Shown: positions 23,972 to 38,681, counted from the first letter of the stretch. The stretch is DNA of 64,000 nt from Fennellomyces sp. T-0311 (GCA_025266875.1 JALLLT010000008.1:744001-808000), one strand, 5' to 3'. The notes: generated by a model not told the origin, from the sequence alone. Translations and numbers: made by a program.

Positions 23972-26900
23972 ATGTCAAGAATACCCGGTGCCGGTAGCGG
24001 CATACCACCGCCTAAAAGGCTATCACGACAACCTTCGCTTGACTTGAGGCGGAGAAAGCATCATCCGGACCAGGCGCCACCTCCGGTTCCAGCCCTAAAA
24101 GCGTCCAAATCGACCCGAATGTCGCGCGCCTCCATCTCTTCGTACGATGAAGTGGAATCACCTAGTTCGTCACGTTATTCGTTGTCCTCCATTGGTTCAA
24201 CCCAAACAGCAATGACGTCGCCTCGGTCGTCGTTCACTTCGCCCAAACCCAGCGGTAGGCAACGATTGTCCAAGCAACAGGCACAACCCATATGCACCAG
24301 CCCAACGCCAGTCCAGCTTCGTGTAAACGATCGCATTGCGGTTGACTCGATGGGGATCGTCGGTACCTTGAAATTCTTGGGCCAAACGCAATTTAAAGAG
24401 GGTCTGTGGGCCGGTATTCAGCTTGATTTCGTCGGCACGGGCAAGAACGATGGATCCGTTGGCGGGTAAAATTAAAAAATTAAGGAGAGAGAACACTTTA
24501 TGCTCATATTTGTATTGTATGCTAGAATACGCTACTTTACCTGTCCCCCCCAGACTGGATTGTTTGTTCAGGCCTCCAAAGTCACTTCACTCAACGACGA
24601 TCGGCTTTCTGCGCGCTCACCAAGTCCACCCCAACGAGTCGGATCGCGTGCTGCACGTTATGTCGGCATGACTGCATCGCAGTTGACACAGCGTCAATCC
24701 AAGCGGTCATCCAGCGTATCGGTGCGTACCACGGGACTCCGTCGTCCACCTGTTCAATCGCCCACACCCACGCGTCGCAAGCCGCAAGATGGTATTCCAT
24801 CGCCAGCAGTGACGCCGACCAACAACAGCATGCACGACGAATACTCTGACGAAGCGGAAATGTTGACGGACACGCCTGCTCCTGCCAATCTCAACACTGC
24901 ATCCGACGAGCCTGAACATGTCCGATTGGAGCGCATGCTCGGCGAGGCGATCCACCAAGCGCCCGACGAAGCCGTGATGCGATTGCAACAATTGCAGCTG
25001 CGGGTGGAGGTTCTGGAAGCAGAAAACAAATTCTTGAAACTGGAAAACGCTCAGAACAAAACGGCCGAACAGATTCTTGAACGATCGGTGGTGTTGCGCA
25101 AGAGTGCCGGCAACGATGCCAGCGATGAGTATTTCACATTGGAGGGCCACAAGGCCATTGTGGAAGAAATCAAACAAGATCACGAGAACAAACGCAAATC
25201 GTGGGATCAAGAAAAAGATCAGATCCAAAGCGCCATCAAAAAGCTGGAAACACGCATCCAAGAGCTGGAGACAGAGCAATCGGATTTGATCAAGGAACGC
25301 GATCAGCTTCAGTTGCAAGTCAGTGAGATCCGCAAGGAAAAGGCGCAGATGGAACACAAGGTGCATGAATTGGAACAAAAGGTGACCATGGCCGAAGCCA
25401 ACGCTGCTGCTGCTCAAGCCTCGAGGGCGGTGACCACGTCCAATTTCTATTCGCAGGATCCCGAGGAAATGCGCGAGCGTCAGATGCAAATGGAAATCGA
25501 AATGGAGGAAGTCCACGAGAAGATGGCTTCGTTGATGGAAGGCATGCGTGCCAAAGACATGTTTTTGGCCACACTTTCGGAGCAAGTCGAGATGCATCGC
25601 AACAATGTGGAGGAGCGAGAGCGCGAAGTCCGGCGAGTCAAGGCCGATGCGGATCGTCATTCGCGGGAGAAAGAGCGACTGCGAGAAGAAATCCAAGAGC
25701 TGGAGCAGAAATGGATGCAACACCAAGATTGCATGACCAAGGAAGACTTTGCCAAGCTAAAGAGCGAATTGGGACAAGCCAAAGAGCATTTGGCCCGCGA
25801 GACAACCACTGTGGAAGAGTATCGCAAGCGCATCGAACAGCTGGACCAATCGGTGGAAGAGCTCAAAAAGGCCGGTATGGAAAGCATCGAGCTGTACGAG
25901 AGTTCGGTAGAGCTGCATCGCGTGGATATGGAAGCCATCAATGCCCGACTGATGGATGAACGACGCAAGGTGTCTGCCTTGGAAAGCGAACGGGAAGAAT
26001 TGCGCAAGGCGGGGGTGGAAGCGATTGAGGCGTACGAGGCCACGATCGAAGAGCTCAAAAAGGAATGGTCGACCACGTCTGAGAAGCGGGATCAAGAAAA
26101 GGAGGAGCTGCATAGCACGATCAGCCATCTCAAGCAGGAGATCGAGCAGCTCGTGAATGCGCGTGACAAGTCGGACGAGGTGGAAAAGATCAAGGATGTT
26201 TGGGAAAGCGAGCGCAAACGGTTGATGGAGAACGTCGATATGAATGTTCAGCAATTGGCCAAACAACGTCAGCTGTACGACGCATTAAAGGCCGACGCAG
26301 ACCAGTTGCGCGACCAAGTCAAGCAGAGCGACAAGCTTGTCAAGGAGAACGAAAAGCTGCAGGACCAAGCCACACGGTTGCAGGCAGACTACGACGAGCA
26401 GCGCAACGCCAGCGCCAAATACCTGCTTGATGTCCGAAGCGCGGTTGAAAGTCAAAAGAAGACCGAAGGAGAACTGCGACGTTTGACGGAAGCCAAGGAA
26501 AAGGCCGAACGGGATTTACAGCAAACGCAAGAGAGTTTGCACCGTGCCGAATCGGCGTTGGTTGATTTGCGCAAGTATGGTGCCGACACCGAGTCCATTA
26601 CCAAGGAGCGCGAACAACATGGCAAGGAGCTCACCATGCTGCGACAGGAAATCGAAAAGCTCCAAGCGCAGAACGCCATGCTGACCAAACAAAAGGAGCA
26701 TGTGGAGCTATTGGCCCAACCGCAACAGATGGAAACCTTGCAAGCCGAGAACAAGCGGTTGGCCAAGGATTTGGAGACGCTGTCCGAAACGCACAAACAG
26801 GTGCAGAACGAATGCATGAAGCTGATGGATGAAGTGGAGAAGCTCCATTCCGAAGAGCAGTCCCCGGCTGGTTTGGAAGATTGTGCCACGGACCAGGAAC

Positions 26901-27490
26901 GTGTGGCACGCATGAACACGCATCTGAGTGATGCAAAGCGTCAGATGCAGGTGCTCATTGTGAAGCACGCCCAGGAAATCCGTCAGCTCAAGGACAAGCA
27001 TGCGGACGAAGAGCGTGCACGTCAGCGCCAGGTCACCACGCTCAATCGGGACGTGGCCGAGTTGGAGTCTTTGATCGAGTCCAAGATCTTCAAGGAAGCC
27101 GATCTGGAAGAGGCTCTGGAAAAGGAGCGCAAGCAGTCCAGTCGCTTACGCAACGAACTGGTCGACATGAAGCAACTGTTGAAGCAACAACGCGATAATC
27201 TGAGCAGCGTCAGCAGCAAAAGCAGCAGCAGCAGCAGCGATGGACCACACACAGACGATGGACCGTTCTGCGAAATCTGCGAAGTGTCTGGACATACCAT
27301 TTACACGTGCAAGGCGGTGCTTCCCAAAGACAGCAGCCATACGGTCAGACCGGTAAGTGTAGTGTGTGCCATGGCTCAAGAGCAGCGCGCGTGCTAACCG
27401 CTCCCTTGGTCTTTACAGTACTGCGAAAACTGCGACGAATACGGGCTGCATGCCACGGCGCACTGTCCCAACCAAAACGAAACCTTTTAA
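23972..27490 (+). CDS. CLIP-170-family microtubule plus-end protein
   Basis: Three exons (23972-24465, 24526-27352, 27419-27490) sum to 3393 bases, 1130 residues. The N-terminus is Ser/Arg/Pro-rich. One CAP-Gly domain follows at about residues 115-185, with GTLKFLGQTQFKEGLWAGIQ, GKNDGSVGG and RYFTCPPQTGLFVQ, the surface that binds EEY/F tails and EB1. A basic Ser-rich linker leads to a coiled coil of about 800 residues. The C-terminus has two CCHC-type zinc knuckles (CEICEVSGHTIYTC and CENCDEYGLHATAHC) and ends QNETF. Metazoan CLIP-170 also ends in zinc knuckles and ETF, whereas it has two CAP-Gly domains; the single domain here is like yeast Bik1. The repeated VEELKKAGMESIE-type and EELRKAGVEAIE-type helices near 25860-26060 suggest internal duplication of the coil. 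Confidence 0.93.
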
Positions 27491-27764
27491 AGCGCCTTTC
27501 TGTATATGATACCGGAAAAGATGATAATGGATTCTCTTTTCGTTTACATATTCCCCTCCAACCACCCCGTTTCTCTGTACATTTGCTTCCTTCAAACCCC
27601 ACCTCGATACCTTCATTTTTCTTTATTTGTGTAATCCTTTTTCTTTTTCTTCCGGGCACTTTTGAGTGGAATTTGACCAATGTTGCACACGACTTAATAA
27701 GTCGTGCTACAACAACCGTTAAAACAAAGCTTTCTCTTTCTCTTCTTCAATCTTTTCTCTCATC

Positions 27765-29366
27765 ATGTGTGATTTATCCGATCCCAAAATCGTCCAAGCT
27801 TATACCGAAATTGAGCAATACGAAGACACCAACTGGTTCGATCTTTATCGTGTGTTATAACCATGCCACCCTAATCATCTAGCAAAAAAAAAAAAAAGGT
27901 TGTTGCTCGGTTACCACGATACCCGCGATGTCATTTCGCTTTATTCCAAAGGCACCGGTGGCCTTGGGTAAATAAGTCCAGAAACTCTATTTTACGTGTG
28001 AAAAAAGTGGTCTGATTACAATTCGCAGCGAGTTCCGTAAACACCTGACGGATGAGGTCCTGTACGGCTTTGTCAGGGTCGACGACCGATTCATCCTTAT
28101 TACCTGGGTATCCGAACAAGTGAGGTACGGTGACATTGGGGGATGAGGAGCAAAACACATGTACTGAATATCTAGATTTGTTGCAACAGTGGAGTAAGAC
28201 GAGGTAACAGGATCATGCAATGTGTGAGCAAAAAAGTGCAGGGAACCTGAGATGTTTTGTCATGTAGCACGAGCACTAGTACATAGTCGATCGGTGGCAG
28301 CGTTACTCAAATCGCATCATGCTCAAATCACCGCGTCATCGCTCAACGACGTATCCGACGCCAATATCAGGACACGACTCAAATTGGGCGAGAATCAGGT
28401 ACCGAACCGGTCTCGTCCGCCATCCATGTCCGAACGCAAACGATCCTCACTTGCTGCACGTCGTCAATCTCAACAAACGCCTCCTACGCCCGCCGCAGAA
28501 GTGTCCGATGAGCCAGATTCGTTCGTCGAAGCCAGCGAAGACTTTCCGCCCTCTCCTCGGGAAGACCCCGAAGCCCTCAAGCGCCTAAGAGATGAGCAGC
28601 TGCGCAAAGAAACCGCAAAGAAGGAGCGGGAGGCGGCGGACCGAAAGAAGAAGGAGCTGGAAAGACGTCAGCTGGAGGAGGCCGAGCAGAAGAAGAAACA
28701 ACAGCTGGCTGATGAAGCGGCAAAGAAAAAGGCCGAGGCCGAGGCAAAGAAAAAGGCAGACGCCGATGCGGCCGCAAAGAAAAAGTCGGCGGATGCTGAG
28801 GCCAAAAAGAAGGCCGAGGCTGAAAAACACCGTCTGGAAGAGCAAAAGGCAATGAAGAGGCGCATGGAAGAGGCCGAAAAGAATAAGGATGTACGTTTTC
28901 CCGCTGTTTTGGCTCTTTTTTATTTTCTGCATTTTTGACAGCCTCCCACACAGGTCATGCTTGTCGGATTCGCTTCCGTTCAACCCAGCACAAGTCCGGT
29001 AAGTGGGGCTGCGATGGATGATGCGTGACTCTTTTGTATTGACTTGCCGCAGTTCTGGAGACGCAGATACATCATGATCCGCGGAAAGAACTTGATCTTT
29101 TATCGCGACGAGCTGGTGAGTGTTGTTGGCGGCCATGAAAGGCGGGTGGAAACTAATAGAAAATGCACTAGAACCCGACACCTGTCAGCGTGATCGATCT
29201 GAGAACAGTAACACGTCTAAGCCCAATTGATCACGAACGCGAAACCTTTGTACCAAACGCATTTGTCATGGAAACCCAAAAGGAGGGCTCCTACCAGCTC
29301 TTTGCGGACAGCAAACGCGACTGCACCACCATCCTCACTGCCTTGCAAACGGTCATCTCGGCATAA
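27765..29366 (+). CDS. Actin-binding ADF-H protein with C-terminal PH domain
   Basis: Eight exons (27765-27835, 27899-27967, 28029-28124, 28190-28203, 28268-28890, 28954-28998, 29053-29115, 29172-29366) sum to 1176 bases, 391 residues. Residues 1-130 form an ADF-H domain of the coactosin/drebrin type: MCDLSDPKIVQAYTEI, TNWLLLGYHD, GTGGLGEFRKHLTDE, YGFVRVDDRFILITWVSEQV and LKSHHAQITASS. A Ser/Pro linker and a long Lys/Glu/Ala helix follow. The last 100 residues look like a PH domain (VGFASVQP, WRRRYIMIRGKNLIFYRDEL, then a C-terminal helix with LTALQTVISA). I infer a link between filamentous actin and membrane phosphoinositides. The first donor is a weak GTTCGA, and its acceptor follows a 14-base A run; it was chosen because it restores TNWLLLGY. 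Exon 4 is only 14 bases. Confidence 0.8.
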
Positions 29367-29470
29367 TCTCCTCACGTTTTCTTTTCTTATAATTAATTCC
29401 CCCTATGTCCGCCTCTTTTTTTCTTCTTATGAACGTATTATATATTATTTAGAAAAAAAAAGATTAAACA

Positions 29471-30850
29471 CTAGATTAATTCGATCGAGCAGCTTAGACC
29501 GTAGTGATCGGATATTTGAGTGTACTCTATGGCCTGTCGCTCCTCTTCCGTCAGCCGCTCATTCTCGGCCACGAAAAAGTGCTCCACCGTAACGTTTGTC
29601 AACCTGACCGTCTCCGAGTACCGATCGGCCCAGAAGATGCGATCGAGACTCTGCACCGTGGTCACTTGGTCCCAGTGCGTCAGTGCCGTCTCTGCAGGAC
29701 TCACGCCATCCGCAAGCACGTTACCAAACGTCACCGGGTGGTATCCAAATTGGTCATACAGCGCATCCTTCATGGAGTCAATCAGCCAAGAGCCAGCGAA
29801 TTCGCCGTCGGACAAGCCTGTTCCGTTCAGAATGCTGAACATCTTGTCGTACGCCTCCGAGTTATGAACAGATGGCACGATCTTGGCGGTATCGTGCGCC
29901 GACGCATCGACGTTAAAATCGCCCATCAGCAAGATGGGTGACCCGTCGTCTTTGGCAGTGTCGGCAATAAACTGGTGGAATAGCGCGAATTGGCTTAGAC
30001 GAATGTAGGTATCTTGGAGATTGAGCTTGCCGTTCTGGTCGTACGAGGCCTGCGTGTGGCTGGTGTAGACGTGCACGGACCGATGCTCGTTCAGCTCGAC
30101 GAGCGCATGCAACGCTCCTTTCTTTGACATCCAGTCGCTGTGAACGCCTCGCGGGTATTCAATAATGTCTGACTTTTTGATAGGGAAGCGGGACAGAAGC
30201 AATAGACCACCGTCCGCCGCTAGTTGCCAGGGGTAGTGTCGCGGCGACGCCACCTGATAGTTGAAGCCCATTTCGCGCGCTGCCACCGTCAGCTTGTCTA
30301 TCCGTCGGTTGGCGAACGCAAACGCCTCTTGTATCGTAATAACGTCGTATTCGGGCAAAATGTACTTTATAATGTAATCCAGACGATCCTCTTTGTAATC
30401 GGACTTGTTGTTCTTGACTCCCGGCGGGCGCATAAAGATGTTGAGGGTCAGGATGCGTGCTGAGGTCTCTGTCGACTTGTCGGGTATGGTTGGTTCGGGG
30501 AGCGTTGCAGGTGAAAAGTAAAACGAGCTCCAGATGAGAAATGTGATGCTGAGGATGGCTGTCACGAGCACGCACACCGACAGTCGGCAGCAGCAGCAGC
30601 GTCTGGATGCGGTGGGGGGCCGTCGTTTGGTCTTGGATGGGCTCAATGGACGGGAACGAACTGAGCGTCTGGGTATCATTTGTCTCACACGCGCAAACCA
30701 GTCTGGTCGCTGCGAAGAAGACTGGGAAGCAGTTGCCAGCAACGGCGCGTCTTGATTATAGATATATTCCTCTTCATCGTCATTGGGCGCGTCGAGTTTG
30801 GTCATATCATACAACAGCCCATCCTCCTCCTCATCCCCGTGCCGTCTCAT
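29471..30850 (-). CDS. Neutral sphingomyelinase-like phosphodiesterase, membrane-anchored
   Basis: Single exon, 459 residues. The N-terminal 80 residues are acidic then basic and probably cytosolic. A cysteine cluster (CCCC) precedes one membrane segment (VCVLVTAILSITFLIWSSF). The rest is an endonuclease/exonuclease/phosphatase fold: ARILTLNIFMRP, ITIQEAF (metal-binding Glu), GGLLLLSRFPI, VYTSHTQA, LMGDFNVD (catalytic Asp/Asn) and the terminal SDHYG (catalytic Asp-His). This order fits neutral sphingomyelinases, which hydrolyse sphingomyelin or inositol phosphosphingolipids to ceramide. Fungi lack sphingomyelin in most species, so the true substrate may be an inositol phosphosphingolipid or another phosphodiester; the fold alone cannot decide. 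The stop is 104 bases from the convergent ADF-H/PH gene. Confidence 0.75.
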   Translation of the reverse strand: MRRHGDEEEDGLLYDMTKLDAPNDDEEEYIYNQDAPLLATASQSSSQRPDWFARVRQMIPRRSVRSRPLSPSKTKRRPPTASRRCCCCRLSVCVLVTAILSITFLIWSSFYFSPATLPEPTIPDKSTETSARILTLNIFMRPPGVKNNKSDYKEDRLDYIIKYILPEYDVITIQEAFAFANRRIDKLTVAAREMGFNYQVASPRHYPWQLAADGGLLLLSRFPIKKSDIIEYPRGVHSDWMSKKGALHALVELNEHRSVHVYTSHTQASYDQNGKLNLQDTYIRLSQFALFHQFIADTAKDDGSPILLMGDFNVDASAHDTAKIVPSVHNSEAYDKMFSILNGTGLSDGEFAGSWLIDSMKDALYDQFGYHPVTFGNVLADGVSPAETALTHWDQVTTVQSLDRIFWADRYSETVRLTNVTVEHFFVAENERLTEEERQAIEYTQISDHYGLSCSIELI

Positions 30851-30973
30851 GGTAAAAGAAGAAGAAGAAGAAGAAGCGAAGAAGAGCGTGCACGCAAAAA
30901 CTTTTGGCTTGGTCTTTTTTCAATCGGAAACAATATTTCACCGAAGCCGGGCACAAATATTCTGCCGGGAAGT

Positions 30974-33571
<2,598 letters not shown>

Positions 33572-33590
33572 ATTCACCATAGAAAAAAAA
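33572..33590 (+). repeat. Left terminal inverted repeat of CACTA element
   Basis: ATTCACCATAGAAAAAAAA is the exact reverse complement of 38682-38700. Confidence 0.85.
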
Positions 33591-33624
33591 ATTCGGAATA
33601 TATACGTTCCGTGTTCAGATGTTC

Positions 33625-33760
33625 ACATATATTTTTTCAGTCGATTTTGAATATATTCTGAATATCTTTTAAATATCCTTTGAATATTCTTCGAATATTT
33701 TTTTGTATATGAGGATATGTAAAATATATTTTCAGATATCTTTTGCTATGGTATTTTATC
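33625..33760. repeat. Left subterminal repeat array
   Basis: A run of closely spaced words such as TGAATATATTCT, GAATATCTTTT, AAATATCCTTT, GAATATTCTTC and GAATATTTTTT occurs in the last 150 bases of the element. In plant En/Spm elements such subterminal motifs bind the TnpA accessory protein; here the AT-hook protein is the candidate binder. Confidence 0.65.
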
Positions 33761-33836
33761 GACGAATCCCTATGACTATTGATTACTGTCACCTACACAA
33801 ATGAATACACACTTACTACCTCTTCCACCCTATTCA

Positions 33837-35426
33837 TCACTTTTTCGACTGTGCCAGCTTGCGCTTTTTCTTATTGGCATTGGTGTCCAGGGCAATATTA
33901 GAGGAAGCGCCCTGATTATTCGCTTTCTTGTTATGAGCAGGTGTCTTACGCGGTCTACCAATCTTTTTTGCAGGATAGTGCGTTGAGTTGCTTTTGTCCA
34001 TTGCACTTTTCGGAGGCCTGCCCCGTTTCTTTGAAGGGGCGCTTGTCGTGTGGTGTGTGTCCTTGGTGCCCAGTATTTCTTTACCTATGGTCAAGTTTTT
34101 ACCTCCATTCAAACATATAATCTTGTTCATATCAATACTTTTAGCTGAGCTTCCTCCTTTTTTGATTTGATTGGTTGCTAGCCAAAACGCGGTCAGTATT
34201 ATGCATACAAAAAAGCAGGAAGTGTATTACGACTTACTATCTGATGAACTTGATGCGCCTGTACCAGTTCCTTTCTGCCCTTGCTTGGTTCCATACGTTC
34301 TGGTGACCTTGGCGTTAAGCGGCTGCAGTACAGGCTCCTCTGTCTCACTGTCTTCACTTTCACTTGAAAGCATGGTATCGAGGATGGGTCGCTTCTGCGT
34401 GGCGTCGATGGTAGGAGAGCTGGGGAAGACATCGTCGCTTTGAAAACCAGATTCAAAATGTTCAGCTAACAACTCGTCACTTCGATCCATTAGTTCATAA
34501 TCCCTGTCCGGCGAAGGTGAGCTTAAGCTTCGGTGTAAATACAAAGCAAAAGACTAGGGAAAGTAGACAATACCTTTCAAGTTCGTCAGCCAGGCTAGAA
34601 ATAAAGGTCTTTGTTATTGATCCATGAATGTAAAGTCTTTCATACCTACCCGATATTATCTGGTATCTCCTGGTCCGAATTCTCAGGCTGAGCGGTGCCT
34701 GCACTTTCTAAACGAATAGTATAAAAGGTTTTAGTTTGACAATAACAGTAGTGTACCAGTAGTATTACCATCCTCTTTGCAGTTCAAAAAAGCCTTTCTC
34801 ATCAACAGTCGTGCACCCCACCCTTCAACACAAGCGACCAAAGGAAACTCCTGTCCTACCACCTTCTCGCATAGATCTTTGGCTTCGTGCTTGAGAGCTT
34901 TGGTAAGATTGTCCCAAGTGACTGCCGGGTCCAGATGATGGTGTGCCTTCATGTTCAGTACACAGCCTTGTGCGTACATGATTCCATTTCTTTTGAACGT
35001 GGCAAAGTATCGGTCTTGGTAGGGTTTCTTTAGAGCTTCCAGCACCTCTTTACACAGGTAATCGAAATGTTCCCATCGAAACTGAAGTGATTGTCCTTTT
35101 GGAAGCGGTGGCGGCATAACGTTACGAGGAATGTTTTCATCAGCAAATGGATTATCCTTCAGAACCATTCTTGGAAATTCCGGCAGAGGAGTTGAGTCAT
35201 AATTCCCAGTAGTCAATCGTTCTTGAAACTGCTTGTCAACAGTGGAGAGCTTGTCGTTCAAACTTTGAATGTCTCCTTCGATTTTGCTCAATCTTGTAGC
35301 TACATCTTCCTCCAAGCGATTGAGCGTTCGATCGAGTTGTTTGAATCCATCATTGACTAGTACTCGAAAGTCACTCGTCGTCTGAATGAATGATGCTAGC
35401 AGCCTGCTTGAGTTATCGTCCGACAT
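33837..35426 (-). CDS. CACTA accessory protein: coiled coil plus AT-hooks
   Basis: Starts MSDDNSSRLLASFIQ at 35426 and runs through several exons to a TAA at 33837. The N-terminal 100 residues form a coiled coil (VNDGFKQLDRTLNRLEEDVA) likely to oligomerise. A globular stretch follows (FRWEHFDYLCKEVLEALKKP; AVTWDNLTKALKHEAKDLCE). Middle exons are Ser/Asp/Glu-rich. The C-terminus has two AT-hook cores, KKRGRPPK and KKIGRPRK, and ends in a Lys-rich tail. Introns lie near 34709-34770, 34580-34650 and 34180-34240. By analogy with TnpA of En/Spm I infer that it binds the AT-rich subterminal repeats; sequence similarity to TnpA itself is not apparent. Confidence 0.7.
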
Positions 35427-35482
35427 GAGAATTTCGGAAAGAGTTGTCCTGCTGATGCCCTTGACTTTTCCTTCCTTTAATT

Positions 35483-38400
35483 ATGTCAAACAACGAAAGG
35501 TGCACGTTCTGTGGTTGGATCAATACCGGAACACGCGATTCAGTGAAAAATCACAAGCAAAATTGTATACAAAGCAAGATCAACCAACTTCGTTCTTCTG
35601 GAGGATCACTCATCTCTACCGCGCCGGCAAGCTCAAAAGAGAATCAGGTAATCGTCACAAACTAGATCCCTACAAGAATATGATCTTGATGAAACAATTA
35701 CTATCATTAGAGCATTCCAAGCAGCCGCCCCTCCGATCACACTGCCACCACTACCAAGCAGACACCCATCCAGGAAACTACACAGGCAAGAAGTTGTACT
35801 TTTACTTCTTTTTGGAAATAGGAACTAACGCGTAGCATTTCCCTTTTACGTGTTCTGTAAGGCTATTGGCCACGAAGAACCAATATTGCATGAGGAGCAG
35901 CCATGGCAGGTAGATTATACAGATTGGAGTGACGATAATGAAACACCTGTCGCTGGCAGAGCAGCAACACCTCTTCATGGCTCGATCAATCTATCCAATA
36001 GATCCACCTTGATCCAAAAAGCACAAGTCATCCAGAATATACCGCAGGGGACACCAAGCGCGCAAGTTACCCAGAACGCGTCGGGCGCATCTGTCAATCA
36101 TGCATCTAGTACCAGTACCCCGACAGTTATTGACTTGCGTGGCGAGTACATGCACCATGAGGAGCACATAAAGACCAGCATGGATATTTACGTGTTAATG
36201 GTGAAAAGCAATGGAAGCAAAGCCCTATTTGATGCGGTCATCTCCCGAATCAACCAATTCACGATCGGCCGTTTACCGCCGTTATACAGCTATTATAAGT
36301 CACGAGAAGCATTGCGAGAATCGTATGGAATCCAGCCAAAAGAGTATCATGTTTGCCAAGATGGATGTATGATGTACAAGGATGGTGATAAACGCACTGA
36401 ATGTGATCATTGCCACAAACCACGGTATAAGAATGGTACAGTCGCTACTCAAACAATGCTACAAATACCGTTAAAGCAACAGCTTGCCATGTTCGTCGGC
36501 AACGAAGCAACGCGTAAGCACCTAAGGTACCGAGCTGATCGAGTTAATACGGCGAACGTGATGAAGGATTTCTTCGATGGTGCCCTTTACAAACAAGTGA
36601 AAGACAGCGATTTTAAAGACGAATACGATCTAGCGCTAGCACTGTACACGGACGATTTCCAGCCGTTTAGGCGTGGAACTCATTCGATGACTATTGTGCA
36701 CATTGTCATATCGAATCTTCCACCAGATGTACGCTATGAAGACCAAAACATGATTCAGGTTTGTGTTGCACCAGGACCTAACAAACCAGACGACTTGAAC
36801 AGCTTTCTGGACCCTCTCCACAATGAGCTCAAAGACCTATGTGATGGCGGAATGATCGTAAAGGCTGACAATTGCGAAATCAAGTTGAAGGCACATCTGT
36901 TATTCAGCGGTGGGGATATACCAGCAGTTGCCAAGATTGCAGGTCATGGTTGTCACACCGGTTATCACGGCTGCAGATTCTGTACAATCCGTGGTGTATA
37001 TCAAGAGCACCGCATGACCTTCCCCCCTGTACCAAAGAAAAACGTGCTACAAACGAATCGCGCCAATGATGCTCATGATGGTAACTATTTTTCGGAAAAC
37101 CAAGGAGCGCGGCCTGTCATTCGACTAGCACACACATACGAAAAGAAGAATGACAAGATCGGTCAAAGTTCCTGCTGCCTGTTTGCAGATCTCCCAACTT
37201 TCCACGGTGCAACTTTCTTTCCCATGGACATCATGCATTTGTTGGGATGTGGACTAGCTAAACAATTTTGGAAGATAATCAAGGGGAAATATGGGAAAGA
37301 TCATAATTGTATCTTCCCAACACCGAGCGAGAACTTATTGGAACGCGAATTGCGGCATCTCGTAGCTTAATGCCATCGTCATTTTCTGGAGACTGCGGTG
37401 ATATAACATTTCAAAGCGGGTTTTACCGAGTAGTTGATTGGATCCACTTCGGCCTCTATTTGGTGCCTACAATTGTTCTAGAGTTCTTTGACGATAACGC
37501 TACACGCAAGGCTCTTGTTGATTTTGCAACCATCTATCGATATGCCTTTGCCAGAGAGATCGATCAAGACGGTATATCTTGTTTACGGAAAGCGATCAAA
37601 TCTTGGACCAAGTGGCTATTGGATCATGTCGATAAGAATAACATATCTGCCACTGTTTTCACTGTCAATATGCATTATCTCACCCATCTCTGCAAGGTTA
37701 TTGAACGTAATGGCCCTTTACCGTACTTGGCTGCGTTCAATATGGAAAGAGCTATCGGGGAAATCAAGAAAAGAATAAGGTCAAAACGATACCCGGGAAA
37801 TAATGCTGGCAATGTCCTCGTAGAGCTTGCTGCCGTACGAAAAAGAAAACGTGAAGAACAAAATGGCCATGATAGCGGTAATCCAGATGACGATGTCAAC
37901 GATGAACAACAAGACGTTTCCCTGAAAAAGCGAGCCAAACATAATTGCATTACTCTAGGCGATGAACCTGATAGTCCGGAAATTTGGGGTCCATTTGCAG
38001 ACAGTGCCATTGCCTCCTTACGATGCAAAAATCAACTGAGACACTTCTGGGCATGGCAAAAGGGAACGTATCAAGGTGTCAGGATAAACCAAGAAGAAAA
38101 AGTGGAGACTGGAAGCCGCTTGTTTAGAAGCAAGATTACATATGGAGGCACAGATCGAGAGTCTTTTGTCAGGTTACATATCTCGGTTGATGTAAGTGAG
38201 CCTAATGCTACGGTAAAGCCTGAAATCCGTCAGTATTTTGGGGACATCAAGTATTTTTTCAAGCACAGCTATGCACTGTACGAGGACAACCAACATTGCG
38301 ATAAGTTACTTTCATTTGTGGAACTATTCAAGCTGAACAAGGGAGTTGGTCCTTGGCCGTACAAAACAGATGGTGGCGCCAGGCGGTTTGTTGTGGTGGA

Positions 38401-38539
38401 TGTAAACGACATTGTCGGTATTGCTGGACGTGTTAAAGGTTCGGGAACTAGAGAGTACATATACTGGTCTCAAAAATCCCCACACACATCACAAGAAAAG
38501 CCAATAGATTACGATCTGAAATATATTCCCCGTCAATAA
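35483..38539 (+). CDS. Tnp2-family CACTA transposase, with a frame break
   Basis: Begins MSNNERCTFCGW at 35483 with a zinc-finger-like CxxC...HxxxxxC motif. Introns at about 35648-35835 lead to a long frame at about 35836-37370 containing CQDGCMMYKDGD, ECDHCHKPRY, YTDDFQPFRRGTHSMTIVH, NLPPDVRYEDQNMI, GHGCHTGYHGCRFC and MDIMHLLGCGL, the Tnp2 transposase pattern. A second frame, from about 37307 to 38539, continues with SRSLMPSSF, then the DUF4218-like MHYLTHL, IERNGPLPY and FNMERAIGEIKKRIRSK. The two frames overlap at 37307-37370 with no plausible intron, so the gene appears to carry a single frameshift. Everything else is intact, suggesting recent activity. Confidence 0.85.
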
Positions 38540-38544
38540 ACATG

Positions 38545-38681
38545 CTCGAATATTATATATATGTGTGTGTGCATGATGAATATTACATGAACATGTATAT
38601 TTTTACAATATATTTCCATATATTAAATAAATATCTGAATTTTTTTCAAACAGTATCGTATATCTGAATACATTTCGAATA
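38545..38681. repeat. Right subterminal repeat array
   Basis: AT-rich stretch with words such as GAATATTATA, GAATATTACA, AATATCTGAATT, ATCTGAATACATTT and CGAATATTTT before the right inverted repeat, matching the character of the left array in opposite orientation. Confidence 0.55.

Noticed and set aside
24707..25726. 339-codon open frame on the minus strand, rich in Phe/Leu/His
   Set aside because: It is the antisense of the CLIP-170 coiled coil; long open antisense frames are expected opposite Glu/Gln/Lys-rich helices. No splice or start evidence.
35386..35835. 150-codon plus-strand frame upstream of the transposase
   Set aside because: Its first part is antisense to the accessory gene. 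The zinc-finger frame starting at 35483 explains the region better.
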